Assembly (NCBI GenBank): GCA_963520375.1
Contig: CAUQQF010000009.1
Location: forward strand, 1 to 64,000
Direction: 5' to 3'
DNA from: JABCPE02 sp963520375
GTDB lineage: Bacteria; Bacteroidota; Bacteroidia; Flavobacteriales; Weeksellaceae
Length of the DNA: 64,000 bases
Of the stretch, positions 8,550-16,512 are shown one piece after another (the first letter of the stretch is position 1; the number at the start of each line of letters is the position of its first letter). The translations under genes and the position numbers were made by a program. The notes under the pieces were generated by a model. That model saw only the letters and a program-made list of their open reading frames with translations, did no database searches and was not told the DNA's origin.

Positions 8550-8618
8550 CTTTATTTATCTTTTATCAAGGCTCAAAATAAACATTATGCTAAATTTATA
8601 ATATATTTTAATCTTTTA

Positions 8619-8903
8619 TTAATAAAGATGTGAACTAATAAGAGATATAAACAAAAGGAAAATGAATAAAACAAGAAGACTTGTTTTAGCTTTATCTCTT
8701 TCTTTTTTGACATACAGAATTATTGAATCCAAAATTAGTCCTAAAATAACCATAATCACTGTAAAAAAGACAAAATAAACTGCTATATAACCTCCATCCG
8801 ATAATTCCATGGACAAACATAAAACAAGAATACACCAAAATAAAATAACAACTACAAATGTTATAATTATTGCTAAGATTCTTTCGAAAAAATGCTTTTT
8901 CAT
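8619..8903 (-). CDS. Small three-helix membrane protein, array copy 2
   Basis: A 94-residue paralogue of the preceding gene. Shared positions include KKHFFERIL at the start, VMVILGLILDSIILY, the charged loop VKKERDKAKTSL and a last hydrophobic segment beginning LLVLFIFLL. It differs most in the loop between helices 1 and 2 (CLSMELSDGGY), which should face outside. The leader just before the ATG (AAAAGATAAATAAAG) is nearly the same as before copy 1, so the duplication included upstream DNA. A 69-base gap separates it from copy 1. Confidence 0.75.
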   Translation of the reverse strand: MKKHFFERILAIIITFVVVILFWCILVLCLSMELSDGGYIAVYFVFFTVIMVILGLILDSIILYVKKERDKAKTSLLVLFIFLLFISLISSHLY

Positions 8904-8961
8904 CTTTATTTATCTTTTTTATAAGTTAAAAATAACCATTATTTTAAATTATTCATTACCA

Positions 8962-9252
8962 TCAATGAAAAGAAATAACAGCAACCACAAATAAAATAAA
9001 AAGGAAAATAAATAAGACAAGAAGGCTTGCATTAGCTTTATCTCCTTGATTTTTCCTATACTGAGATATTATGTCGAATATCAATCCTAAAATAACTGCA
9101 ATAATTACAAGAAATACAAATAAAAATGCGAGAATACCTCTATCTCTTGCTCCTTCTACTAGTGTACTTTCAACAAAAATATAACTAAGTAAAAAAACAA
9201 CTATAAATATTACAATTACTGTTAGGATTCTTTTTAAAAAATGTTTTTCCAT
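8962..9252 (-). CDS. Small three-helix membrane protein, array copy 3
   Basis: A 96-residue paralogue starting MEKHFLKRILTVIV. It keeps VILGLIFDI after helix 2, the basic loop YRKNQGDKANASL and a C-terminal LLVLFIFLFILFVV segment. The predicted outer loop between helices 1 and 2 (ESTLVEGARDRG) carries more charge than in the other copies. This variability in the outer loop against a constant cytoplasmic loop is the main difference between copies. No enzymatic motif is visible. Confidence 0.75.
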   Translation of the reverse strand: MEKHFLKRILTVIVIFIVVFLLSYIFVESTLVEGARDRGILAFLFVFLVIIAVILGLIFDIISQYRKNQGDKANASLLVLFIFLFILFVVAVISFH

Positions 9253-9283
9253 ATTATTTTTTTCTTTAATAAGTTAATTTAAA

Positions 9284-9580
9284 TTACCCAATTTTTAATA
9301 AGGCAATGAAAATCAAAAATATAACAAAAAGGAAAATAGCTAGAACGAGAAGACTTGCTTTAGCTTTATCTCTTTCCTGTTCTTTATACAAAACTATTGA
9401 ATCCAAAACCAACCCTAAAACAACTAAAACTATCATAAACAATATAAAATAAATTGTTTGGTATAGTCTCTCTATTGATGCGTATCCAGATGTACCTAAA
9501 ACAAAAAAAACACTAAGTGAAATAACAACCACAAATGTTATAATCACTGTTAGAAGTCTTTTAAAAAAATGATTTTCCAT
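9284..9580 (-). CDS. Small three-helix membrane protein, array copy 4
   Basis: A 98-residue paralogue, first of the array in transcription order. I start it at ATG 9580 (MENHFFKRLLTVIITF), which aligns with the other three copies; the 20 extra residues of the longer frame up to 9640 fall inside the lpdA terminator and do not match the family. It has a longer outer loop (GTSGYASIERLYQ), then VVLGLVLDSIVLY, the loop KEQERDKAKASL and a final hydrophobic segment. Only about 20 bases separate it from the lpdA terminator, so its promoter is not obvious. Confidence 0.75.
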   Translation of the reverse strand: MENHFFKRLLTVIITFVVVISLSVFFVLGTSGYASIERLYQTIYFILFMIVLVVLGLVLDSIVLYKEQERDKAKASLLVLAIFLFVIFLIFIALLKIG

Positions 9581-9598
9581 ATTACTTATCTTTATTTT

Positions 9599-9646
9599 AT
9601 AAAAAAAGCTTCGCCAAAGTCTAACAACAAGAATTGGCAAAGCTTT
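9599..9646 (-). terminator. Intrinsic terminator of lpdA
   Basis: AAAGCTT-C-GCCAA (9605-9617) pairs with TTGGC-A-AAGCTTT (9634-9646) with one mismatch. On the minus strand a run of T follows. It separates lpdA from the small-membrane-protein array. Confidence 0.8.
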
Positions 9647-9673
9647 TATTTTTGTTCTTTACTTTCTGTAAAT

Positions 9674-11059
9674 TTAAATATGAATAACCTCTCCATAGGC
9701 CGCCGCTACAGCTTCCATCACTGCTTCAGAAAGTGTAGGGTGCGGATGGACAGTTTTTAGGATTTCGTGTCCTGTGGTTTCTAATTTTCTAGCTGCCACA
9801 GCCTCTGCTATCATTTCGGTAACGCCTGTTCCTATCATATGACAGCCGAGCCATTCGCCATATTTCGCATCGAAAATCACTTTCACAAAGCCATCTGTAT
9901 CTCCATTTGCAGTAGCTTTTCCACTTGCAGAGAATGGGAATTTTCCTACTTTTATTTCGTAGCCTTTTTCTTTCGCTTGCTTCTCTGTAAGCCCTACTGA
10001 TGCTATCTCTGGCGTGCAGTATGTACATCCTGGGATATTGCCGTAGTCTATACGCTCTACATCCAATCCTTTTATTTTCTCCACGCAGGTAATTCCCTCT
10101 GCTGACGCCACATGCGCCAGAGCCTGAGTAGGAAGGATATCTCCTATCGCATAATATCCTGGCACGGAAGTTCTGTACCATTCATCCACTACTACTCTGC
10201 CTTTTTCAGTTTTAATGCCAACTTCTTCCAGACCGATATTTTCTATATTTGCAGTAATTCCCACCGCTGAAAGTAGAATGTCCGCTTGTAATTCTACAAC
10301 TCCTTTCTCAGTCTTCACCTGTGCTTTTACTCCCTCGCCAGAGGTATCCACAGACTCCACAGAAGCGTTGGTCATTACTTTTATTTTTGCTTTTTTAAAG
10401 GATTTTTCCAAATGTTTAGAAACATCCTCATCCTCCACTGGCACGATGTTCGGCATGAATTCTACAACTGTAACCTGTGTACCCAGCGTAGCATAGAAAT
10501 ACGCAAATTCCACTCCTATCGCTCCAGAACCTACTACTATCATAGATTTAGGCTGTTTTGGAAGGGTAAGCGCTTGTCTGTATCCTATCACTTTCTTGCC
10601 ATCCTGAGGAAGATTAGGAAGCTCACGAGAACGAGCCCCTGTCGCCAAAACAATATGCTCTGCTGTATATTCTGTAACTGCTCCATCTTTCTCCACAGCT
10701 ACTTTCTTACCTGGTTTTACTTTGGCTGTCCCGAAGATAACATCTATTTTGTTCTTTTTCATCAGGAACTCCACGCCTTTGCTCATTTTTTCGGCTACAC
10801 CGCGGCTTCTTTGGACTACATTAGGGAAGTCAAAACTTGCCTCTACTTTATTTAAACCAAAATCCTCCGCGTGGTTGATATATTTAAAAACCTGCGCCGA
10901 TTTCAAAAGTGCTTTGGTAGGGATACAGCCCCAATTAAGGCAGATGCCGCCCAAATTTTCTTTTTCTATAATTGCAGTTTTAAAACCTAACTGTGATGCT
11001 CTAATTGCTGTAACATATCCACCAGGACCACTCCCGATGACGATAATATCATAATTCAT
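9674..11059 (-). CDS. lpdA: Dihydrolipoyl dehydrogenase (E3)
   Basis: FAD flavoprotein that reoxidises dihydrolipoamide in pyruvate, 2-oxoglutarate or branched-chain dehydrogenase complexes and reduces NAD+. It is 461 residues long, standard for the family. The FAD fold starts at IIVIGSGPGGY. The redox-active disulfide is Cys40/Cys45 in GGICLNWGC. VVGSGAIGVEFAYF is the NAD fold, followed by AIGDI, and the active-site His-Glu pair lies in HPHPTLSEAV near the C terminus. It is transcribed alone, with its own promoter box and terminator; no E1 or E2 gene is nearby. Confidence 0.96.
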   Translation of the reverse strand: MNYDIIVIGSGPGGYVTAIRASQLGFKTAIIEKENLGGICLNWGCIPTKALLKSAQVFKYINHAEDFGLNKVEASFDFPNVVQRSRGVAEKMSKGVEFLMKKNKIDVIFGTAKVKPGKKVAVEKDGAVTEYTAEHIVLATGARSRELPNLPQDGKKVIGYRQALTLPKQPKSMIVVGSGAIGVEFAYFYATLGTQVTVVEFMPNIVPVEDEDVSKHLEKSFKKAKIKVMTNASVESVDTSGEGVKAQVKTEKGVVELQADILLSAVGITANIENIGLEEVGIKTEKGRVVVDEWYRTSVPGYYAIGDILPTQALAHVASAEGITCVEKIKGLDVERIDYGNIPGCTYCTPEIASVGLTEKQAKEKGYEIKVGKFPFSASGKATANGDTDGFVKVIFDAKYGEWLGCHMIGTGVTEMIAEAVAARKLETTGHEILKTVHPHPTLSEAVMEAVAAAYGEVIHI

Positions 11060-11113
11060 TGTGATTAACTTTTTTGTTTCTGCGAATTTAATGTTTTATT
11101 TTGATTCATTCAT

Positions 11114-11121
11114 CAAATTTA
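11114..11121 (-). promoter_or_regulatory. -7 box of lpdA
   Basis: On the minus strand TAAATTTG matches TAnnTTTG, about 55 bases upstream of the lpdA start. Confidence 0.45.
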
Positions 11122-11164
11122 AAGATAAAATTATCCTATTTCTATAAGAACAATTATCTATACA

Positions 11165-11821
11165 TTAAGGATAAATCGCCCAAAGAAGAATGTTTTTCCC
11201 CACGGATTGGAATTTTTCATCCAAAACCTTGAAAACATCAGGAGACACCGCAGGACAGCCCCAACTCTCTGGAACGCCGCTGGGATAGGGCTCTTCATCA
11301 GGAATGATAGACCAAGGGTGTATCACGATATCCCTTTTGAGGGCATTGTTATTAGTCGTTTCCTTGCCATAGAGCAGGTATTTCTCCCCAAAACTTGGGC
11401 TGGGAACTTTCTTCGTGCCAATCCAGTATTTACCAAGTGAAGAGCTATGACTATTCGGCTGGTTGCTGAATGCAGGCTTTTCCTTGGAATAATCCCTCGC
11501 TGTGGGCTGGCTGCCACATCCATGACTTACCAAAAAACTATCCGTAATTTTATCTTTCTTAAAATCCCAAATGAACATCCGCTTTTTCCCAGAATGGATA
11601 GAAAAGTCTATCAACACGAAGAAATCGGTAGAAATTTTATTCTTTTTACAATACAAAAGAGCCTCTTCTGCATATTTTTTGTAATCTACTGTTCGCTGGG
11701 CTGTTTTTTGTGTTTTTATTTCTTGTTTTTCTTTGCCTAAATTTTCTGCTCTTGGCATAAAATAAGCACTTCCCAAGAATAAAAGAACCAATGCAAACAA
11801 AAATATTTTTAATTTTTTCAC
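11165..11821 (-). CDS. L,D-transpeptidase-like murein catalytic-domain protein
   Basis: Probably remodels peptidoglycan outside the cytoplasmic membrane. I use the GTG start at 11821: the minus-strand -7 box at 11837-11844 lies just upstream of it and would fall inside a longer frame from 11902. The 218-residue product opens with a hydrophobic signal or anchor (residues 3-20). The core carries VSHGCGSQ, then IVIHPWSIIP and ESWGCPAVSP near the end, the HxxW and SxGC patterns of the YkuD-type (YkuD_2) family with its catalytic Cys. Divergent from queG, and the two promoters lie close together. Confidence 0.82.
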   Translation of the reverse strand: MKKLKIFLFALVLLFLGSAYFMPRAENLGKEKQEIKTQKTAQRTVDYKKYAEEALLYCKKNKISTDFFVLIDFSIHSGKKRMFIWDFKKDKITDSFLVSHGCGSQPTARDYSKEKPAFSNQPNSHSSSLGKYWIGTKKVPSPSFGEKYLLYGKETTNNNALKRDIVIHPWSIIPDEEPYPSGVPESWGCPAVSPDVFKVLDEKFQSVGKNILLWAIYP

Positions 11822-11836
11822 TCTTTTATTTTTATA

Positions 11837-11844
11837 CAAAGTTA
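11837..11844 (-). promoter_or_regulatory. -7 box of the L,D-transpeptidase gene
   Basis: On the minus strand TAACTTTG matches TAnnTTTG. It is about 15 bases before the GTG at 11821 and supports that start. Confidence 0.55.
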
Positions 11845-11854
11845 ATTCTAAAAA

Positions 11855-11885
11855 TTGGATTTTAGATTTAAAAACAATATTTTCG
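11855..11885 (+). promoter_or_regulatory. Promoter of queG
   Basis: TTG at 11855-11857 and TATTTTCG (one base off TAnnTTTG) at 11878-11885, 20 bases apart. Transcription would begin just before ATG 11894, ruling out the longer frame from 11855. Confidence 0.45.
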
Positions 11886-11893
11886 CAGAAATT

Positions 11894-12841
11894 ATGGCAC
11901 AAACAGCAGAAAAATACGCAAAAATCATCAAACAGAAAGCCGAAAAATTTGGGTTTCAGGGATGCGGTATTTCTAAGGCAGGTTTCCTAGAAGAAGATGC
12001 CACAGCGCTGGAAAAATGGCTGAAAGCAGGCTACAACGGCGAGATGGCATACATGGAAAATTATTTTGATAAAAGGACTGACCCAAGACTTCTGGTAGAG
12101 GGCGCAAAGTCCGTTATCTCGCTGTCTTACAACTATTTTCCTCAATACAAACTGGAAACAGAAAATAATTTCAAAATCTCCAAATATGCCTACGGCGAGG
12201 ACTACCACGATGTGATAAAAGATATTCTACGCCAGATGATAGCGGAACTGCAGGAAGAAATAGGAGAATTTGGGTTTAGGGTTTTTACGGATTCTGCGCC
12301 TGTTTTAGACCGAGCGTGGGCTAGAAAATCTGGAATCGGCTGGGTTGGGAAAAATGCCAATCTGATTACTAAAAAACACGGTTCGTTCTTCTTTTTGGCG
12401 GAAATCATCTGTGATTTGGAATTAGAAGAAGATGGTGCTACCACAGACCATTGTGGAAGTTGTAGAAAATGCATAGATGCTTGTCCTACACAAGCCATTG
12501 TAAATGAACGAATTATAGATGGAAGTAAATGCATTTCTTACGCCACAATAGAACTAAAAAACGAAATCCCAGACTATTTCGAGGGAAAAATGGATGATTG
12601 GATTTTCGGATGTGATGTCTGTCAGGATGTTTGCCCATGGAATAGATTTGCAGCTCCAAATATAGAACCGAAATTTGCCTTAAAAGAATTCAGCCAACTG
12701 AGAAAGCCCGACTGGCATGACCTGACCCAAGAAATTTTCTCCGAAATATTCCGAAAATCTCCTGTGAAAAGAACCAAATTCTCTGGACTGATGAGGAACA
12801 TCAAATTCGTAGAAAAAACAAAACCAGACTCAGAAGATTAG
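11894..12841 (+). CDS. queG: Epoxyqueuosine reductase
   Basis: Cobalamin-dependent iron-sulfur enzyme that reduces epoxyqueuosine to queuosine in tRNA anticodon position 34. The 315-residue protein has an N-terminal B12-binding region (VISLSYNYFP; ARKSGIGWVGKNANL) and two [4Fe-4S] clusters. The ligands are in CGSCRKCIDACPT and CDVCQDVCPWN, eight cysteines in the ferredoxin-like pattern. The C-terminal HEAT-like extension of some homologues is absent. The start at 11894 is set by the promoter box ending at 11885. Monocistronic, no other queuosine gene nearby. Confidence 0.93.
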   Translation: MAQTAEKYAKIIKQKAEKFGFQGCGISKAGFLEEDATALEKWLKAGYNGEMAYMENYFDKRTDPRLLVEGAKSVISLSYNYFPQYKLETENNFKISKYAYGEDYHDVIKDILRQMIAELQEEIGEFGFRVFTDSAPVLDRAWARKSGIGWVGKNANLITKKHGSFFFLAEIICDLELEEDGATTDHCGSCRKCIDACPTQAIVNERIIDGSKCISYATIELKNEIPDYFEGKMDDWIFGCDVCQDVCPWNRFAAPNIEPKFALKEFSQLRKPDWHDLTQEIFSEIFRKSPVKRTKFSGLMRNIKFVEKTKPDSED

Positions 12842-12860
12842 GAATAAATCCTAAGCTGTT

Positions 12861-12889
12861 TTTGTTTAAAATAAAAAACACTATTTTTG
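12861..12889 (+). promoter_or_regulatory. Promoter of the acyl-CoA ligase gene
   Basis: TTTG (12861-12864) and TATTTTTG (12882-12889), 17 bases apart, match both parts of the Bacteroidota consensus. The TTG at 12901 would leave almost no leader, which favours ATG 12910. Confidence 0.65.
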
Positions 12890-12909
12890 CGGCTTAAAAT
12901 TTGAAAGAA

Positions 12910-14682
12910 ATGTCTATTACAAGATTATTCGATATTGCACACAACTCTTTGAAAAAATTCCCAAAAGATGATGTTTTGGCTACAAAATATGATGGCAAAT
13001 GGGAAAAAATATCTACTCAACAATTCGTAGATTTAGGAGACAAATTTTCTAGAGGACTCCTAAAATCGGGCATTACCAAAGATGATAAAATAGGACTCGT
13101 TTCTACTAACAACCGCACAGAATGGTGCATAGCAGATCTGGGAATTTCCCAGATAGGAGCCATCTCCGTGCCTGTTTATCCTACGATAAGCGAGGAGGAC
13201 TATGTATATATATTCAACAATGCTGAACTGAAATATTGTTTCGTTTCGGATAAAGATTTATACGAAAAATTATTACGAGTAAAAGAACAAGTGCCTTCAT
13301 TGGTGGGAATTTTCACTTTTGATGAAGTAGAAGGAGCTGCCAACTGGTCAGAAATTCTAAGCCTTGGCGAAGACAAATCTAACCAATACGAAGTGGAAGA
13401 CCTGCGAGACCTTGTAAATGAAGATGATATCGCTACCATAATATACACCTCTGGAACCACAGGAAGACCAAAAGGCGTAATGCTTTCACACAAAAATATC
13501 ATTTCTAATGTGTTTGCCGTGGACAGCAGAATTCCAAAGAAAAAAATTGACTACAAGGAAATAAAAACCTTGAGTTTCTTGCCTATCTGCCATGTCTTTG
13601 AGCGGGTGGTATATTTATACTACCTATATAGTGGATTTTCTATCTATTTTGCGGAAAGTATCGATAAAATAGGTGACAACATGAAAGAGGTAAAACCTCA
13701 CTATATGAGCGTGGTACCAAGGCTTTTAGAAAAAGTATATGACAAAATATACAACAAAGGAATCAGTGCAGGAGGACTAAAGAAAATGATTTTCCTTTGG
13801 GCTCTGGGAGTGAACAAAAACTATGAGCTGGGAACTCCTAAAAACCTTAAACAAAGAATAGCAGACAGACTCATTTTCTCCAAATGGAGAGAAGGGTTGG
13901 GAGGAAATATAATTACACTGATTTCTGGTTCAGCGGCTCTTTCTAAAAATCTAAATAAAAAATTCCAAGCCGCGGGAATCCCTATCATCGAAGGATACGG
14001 CCTTACCGAGACCTCACCTGTGATAGCGGTAAACAGCTTTGAAAAGATGAAAATAGGCTCTGTAGGACAGCCTTTGGATAATTTAGATGTGAAAATCGAC
14101 AAAGATGGAGAAATCCTCGTAAAAGGACCTTCCGTAATGAAAGGCTACTACAAAAATCCTGAACAGACCAAGGAAGCTTTTTCAGAAGATGGATACTTCA
14201 AAACGGGAGACATAGGATACATTGATGATGAAGGATTCCTTATCATTACTGACCGAAAAAAGGAAATGTTCAAGACTTCGGGTGGGAAATACATCGCGCC
14301 GCAAGTAATTGAAAACATGGCGAAATCATCACGATTTATAGAGCAGATAATGGTAGTGGGCGATGGCGAAAAAATGCCGTGCGCACTGGTTCAGCCAGAT
14401 TTCACTTTCGTTAAAAGATGGGCTGAAATCCATAAAATCAACATCGGAACTAAACCAGAAGAAATGGTAAAAAGTGCCGAACTAAAACAACGAATAGAAA
14501 AAGAAATCGCGAAACTAAACGAAAAACTCGGCAACTGGGAGCAAATCAAGAAAATAGAACTTACACCAGATGTATGGACTGTAGGAAATGGAATGCTCAC
14601 TCCTACCATGAAACTGAGAAGAAAAATAATCAAAGAAAAATACATCGATTTATACAACAAACTATACGAAAAAGAGGCCTAA
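12910..14682 (+). CDS. Long-chain fatty acid-CoA ligase (AMP-forming)
   Basis: Activates fatty acids to acyl-CoA through an acyl-adenylate. The 590-residue protein carries the ANL-superfamily motifs in order: the P-loop YTSGTTGRPKGVMLSHKN (A3), EGYGLTETSPV (A5), YFKTGDIGYIDDEGFLIITDR (A7-A8) and, near the C terminus, the catalytic lysine region GNGMLTPTMKLRR. This shape fits the FadD15/long-chain branch common in Bacteroidota. I prefer ATG 12910 to the TTG at 12901. It is transcribed alone from a good promoter, and its stop codon lies inside the terminator hairpin. Confidence 0.93.
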   Translation: MSITRLFDIAHNSLKKFPKDDVLATKYDGKWEKISTQQFVDLGDKFSRGLLKSGITKDDKIGLVSTNNRTEWCIADLGISQIGAISVPVYPTISEEDYVYIFNNAELKYCFVSDKDLYEKLLRVKEQVPSLVGIFTFDEVEGAANWSEILSLGEDKSNQYEVEDLRDLVNEDDIATIIYTSGTTGRPKGVMLSHKNIISNVFAVDSRIPKKKIDYKEIKTLSFLPICHVFERVVYLYYLYSGFSIYFAESIDKIGDNMKEVKPHYMSVVPRLLEKVYDKIYNKGISAGGLKKMIFLWALGVNKNYELGTPKNLKQRIADRLIFSKWREGLGGNIITLISGSAALSKNLNKKFQAAGIPIIEGYGLTETSPVIAVNSFEKMKIGSVGQPLDNLDVKIDKDGEILVKGPSVMKGYYKNPEQTKEAFSEDGYFKTGDIGYIDDEGFLIITDRKKEMFKTSGGKYIAPQVIENMAKSSRFIEQIMVVGDGEKMPCALVQPDFTFVKRWAEIHKINIGTKPEEMVKSAELKQRIEKEIAKLNEKLGNWEQIKKIELTPDVWTVGNGMLTPTMKLRRKIIKEKYIDLYNKLYEKEA

Positions 14683-14696
14683 AGGCCTCTTTTTTA
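14671..14696. terminator. Bidirectional terminator
   Basis: AAAGAGGCC and GGCCTCTTT form a tight stem around TAAA, which contains the ligase stop codon, followed by T6. The flanking A and T runs let it serve the converging esterase gene too. Confidence 0.9.
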
Positions 14697-15320
14697 TTTT
14701 TGAAAAAATTCCATTAAATCCATATAATTCCTTGCATCCACGCCATGACCGCTCTGATACTCACGGAAAGAGAAAAATATACTCATATCATACAGCAGTT
14801 CCGCTCCCTTTTTCCCCCATTCTAGCGGAATGACCATATCATTTACCCCATGAGAAACAAAGAAAAACAAATGCTGATAAGCCTTTCTATCTAAAATATT
14901 TTTGATGATTTTTTGTTCTGGATAGGCGCTCAGACAGGCTATTTTATGAAACAACTGAGGAAACCTAAGCGCAAGTGCGTAGGACAAAATTCCTCCTTGG
15001 CTGAAACCGCATAGATTAACCGCACCGCTGATTTTATATTTTTCCTTTATTTCTTCTATTGTATTTAAAATCAACTCTATAGATTCTTCAGCTTGTGGAA
15101 CATTTATAAATTTTTCTCTATCCAATAAATCTATATCATACCAGCTAAAACCTCCATTTGGCGTGGTATAAGGTGCTTGAAAGCTGACTATCAGCCAATC
15201 CTCAGGCAAATCAGGCGTAAAACTAAACAAATCTTTCTCATCGCTTCCATATCCATGCAGTAGCACTAAAATAGGAGTCTGAGTGTGTATATTTTCAGGT
15301 TCTCGTACTAAATAATTCAT
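14694..15320 (-). CDS. Phospholipase/carboxylesterase-type alpha/beta hydrolase
   Basis: A 208-residue single-domain alpha/beta hydrolase. PILVLLHGYGSDEKDLF sets the oxyanion hole. The nucleophile Ser is in LCGFSQGGILSYAL, Asp in SHGVNDMVIPLEWG and His in YQSGHGVDAR near the C terminus, so the triad is complete. The order and length match the YpfH/acyl-protein thioesterase group, but the substrate cannot be told from sequence. There is no signal peptide. Convergent with the acyl-CoA ligase gene. Confidence 0.85.
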   Translation of the reverse strand: MNYLVREPENIHTQTPILVLLHGYGSDEKDLFSFTPDLPEDWLIVSFQAPYTTPNGGFSWYDIDLLDREKFINVPQAEESIELILNTIEEIKEKYKISGAVNLCGFSQGGILSYALALRFPQLFHKIACLSAYPEQKIIKNILDRKAYQHLFFFVSHGVNDMVIPLEWGKKGAELLYDMSIFFSFREYQSGHGVDARNYMDLMEFFQK

Positions 15321-15344
15321 TCTGCTAATTTATAAAATTTTATA

Positions 15345-15375
15345 AATAAAAAAGCAAGAGTAAAATACTCTTGCT
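15345..15375 (-). terminator. Intrinsic terminator of the Sel1-repeat gene
   Basis: AGCAAGAGTA (15353-15362) pairs perfectly with TACTCTTGCT (15366-15375) over a 3-base loop; on the minus strand a T-rich run follows. Confidence 0.85.
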
Positions 15376-15383
15376 GTGTGTTT

Positions 15384-16370
15384 TTATCTTGTATACTTAC
15401 ATGCTTCTTGGTATCCATTTTCACAAGATTTCTTGAACCAATACTTCGCCATCACTTCATCTCTAGAATCTCCTTCCCCTCTCTGATACATCGCAGCTAG
15501 ATTGTACTGAGCCATTGTATTTCCTTGTTCTGCAGATTTTTTATACCATTGTTTAGCTGTTGCATAATCCTGAGAAACTCCTTCTCCTCTATGATACATC
15601 ACTGCTAAATTATACTGAGCATCGGCATTTCCTTGTTCTGCTAACTTGTCAAACCAAAACATAGCCTTTGCATAGTCTTTCTCTACACCTTCTCCTTTGT
15701 AGTACATCAGAGCCAAATTATGCTGAGCCTCTACTCTGCCCTGTTCTGCAAGTCTTTCAAACCAATATCTTGCTTTTTTGTAGTCTTTTTCTATTCCCTC
15801 TCCTTTATAGTACATCAAAGCCAGATTGTATCTTGCCATCACATTTCCCTGCTCCGCAGCTTTCTCATACCAATATTTAGCATCTTTGTAGTTTTGAGGA
15901 ACACCTTCCCCTTTGTAATTCATCAGCCCTAAATAAAACTGCGCATCGGCATTTCCTAGGTCAGATAATCTTTCAAACCAATATTTTGCTTTCTCAAAAT
16001 TACGAGCAACTCCTTCTCCTTTATAGTAAATCACCCCTAAATTATGCTGAGCTTCAGGATTTCCCTGTTCTGCAGATTTTTGGTACCAATATTCAGCTTT
16101 AGAATAATCTTGGTCTACTCCATCTCCATCAAAATACATCAACCCTAAATAGAACTGTGCATCTTTATGTCCTTGTGTAGCTAGTTTTTCGAACCAATAG
16201 CTTGCTTTTGCATAATTTTGATAAGTTCCCTCACCTCTGTAATATTTCAGACCTAAATGATACTGAGCACCTTTATCGCCACTTTCTGCTATTTCTTCCA
16301 TTTCCTGCAATGTCTGCCCATTTCCTAAAAAACAAACGAACATTCCCAGTAGTAAAATTGTTTTTTTCAT
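15384..16370 (-). CDS. Exported Sel1-repeat protein
   Basis: A signal peptide (residues 1-18, ending GNGQ) precedes eight complete Sel1/TPR-like repeats of exactly 36 residues and a partial ninth. Each unit follows G-N-x-x-A-Q-x-x-L-x-x-M-Y-x-x-G-E-G-V, then a YAKAxYWFEKLAEQ helix. The DNA therefore repeats every 108 bases. Such solenoids bind partner proteins and often act in envelope stress or secretion, but no enzymatic domain accompanies the repeats here, so the partner is unknown. Transcribed alone between its own -7 box and terminator. Confidence 0.9.
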   Translation of the reverse strand: MKKTILLLGMFVCFLGNGQTLQEMEEIAESGDKGAQYHLGLKYYRGEGTYQNYAKASYWFEKLATQGHKDAQFYLGLMYFDGDGVDQDYSKAEYWYQKSAEQGNPEAQHNLGVIYYKGEGVARNFEKAKYWFERLSDLGNADAQFYLGLMNYKGEGVPQNYKDAKYWYEKAAEQGNVMARYNLALMYYKGEGIEKDYKKARYWFERLAEQGRVEAQHNLALMYYKGEGVEKDYAKAMFWFDKLAEQGNADAQYNLAVMYHRGEGVSQDYATAKQWYKKSAEQGNTMAQYNLAAMYQRGEGDSRDEVMAKYWFKKSCENGYQEACKYTR

Positions 16371-16428
16371 CTTTTGAATTTAATAATTGTGTAGTAAAAA
16401 TATCCCTTTTTGCTTATTTTCAGCGGTG

Positions 16429-16436
16429 CAAAGGTA
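16429..16436 (-). promoter_or_regulatory. -7 box of the Sel1-repeat gene
   Basis: Minus-strand TACCTTTG matches TAnnTTTG about 60 bases before the start codon. Confidence 0.5.
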
Positions 16437-16512
16437 GTGATTTTTTCTTAATTTTAATAATGTATCTATTGATTATCTTGATATTTTCATAAATTTTGAC
16501 TAATGATATTTA

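Larger units (their letters stand above)
8262..9580 (-). repeat. Tandem array of four paralogous genes
   Basis: Four genes of 94-98 codons in the same orientation with gaps of 69, 58 and 31 bases, sharing start motif, helix pattern and parts of their leaders. The DNA copies have diverged, so this is an old duplication rather than a fresh one. Confidence 0.8.

Noticed and set aside
9581..9640. N-terminal extension of array copy 4
   Set aside because: It lies within the lpdA terminator and does not align with the other three paralogues.
9789..10181. 130-codon minus-strand frame rich in Arg
   Set aside because: It is a shadow of lpdA in another frame; lpdA has all its motifs in this stretch.
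11822..11902. Longer start for the L,D-transpeptidase-like gene
   Set aside because: The frame would contain both divergent promoter boxes, and the GTG at 11821 begins directly before a proper signal segment.
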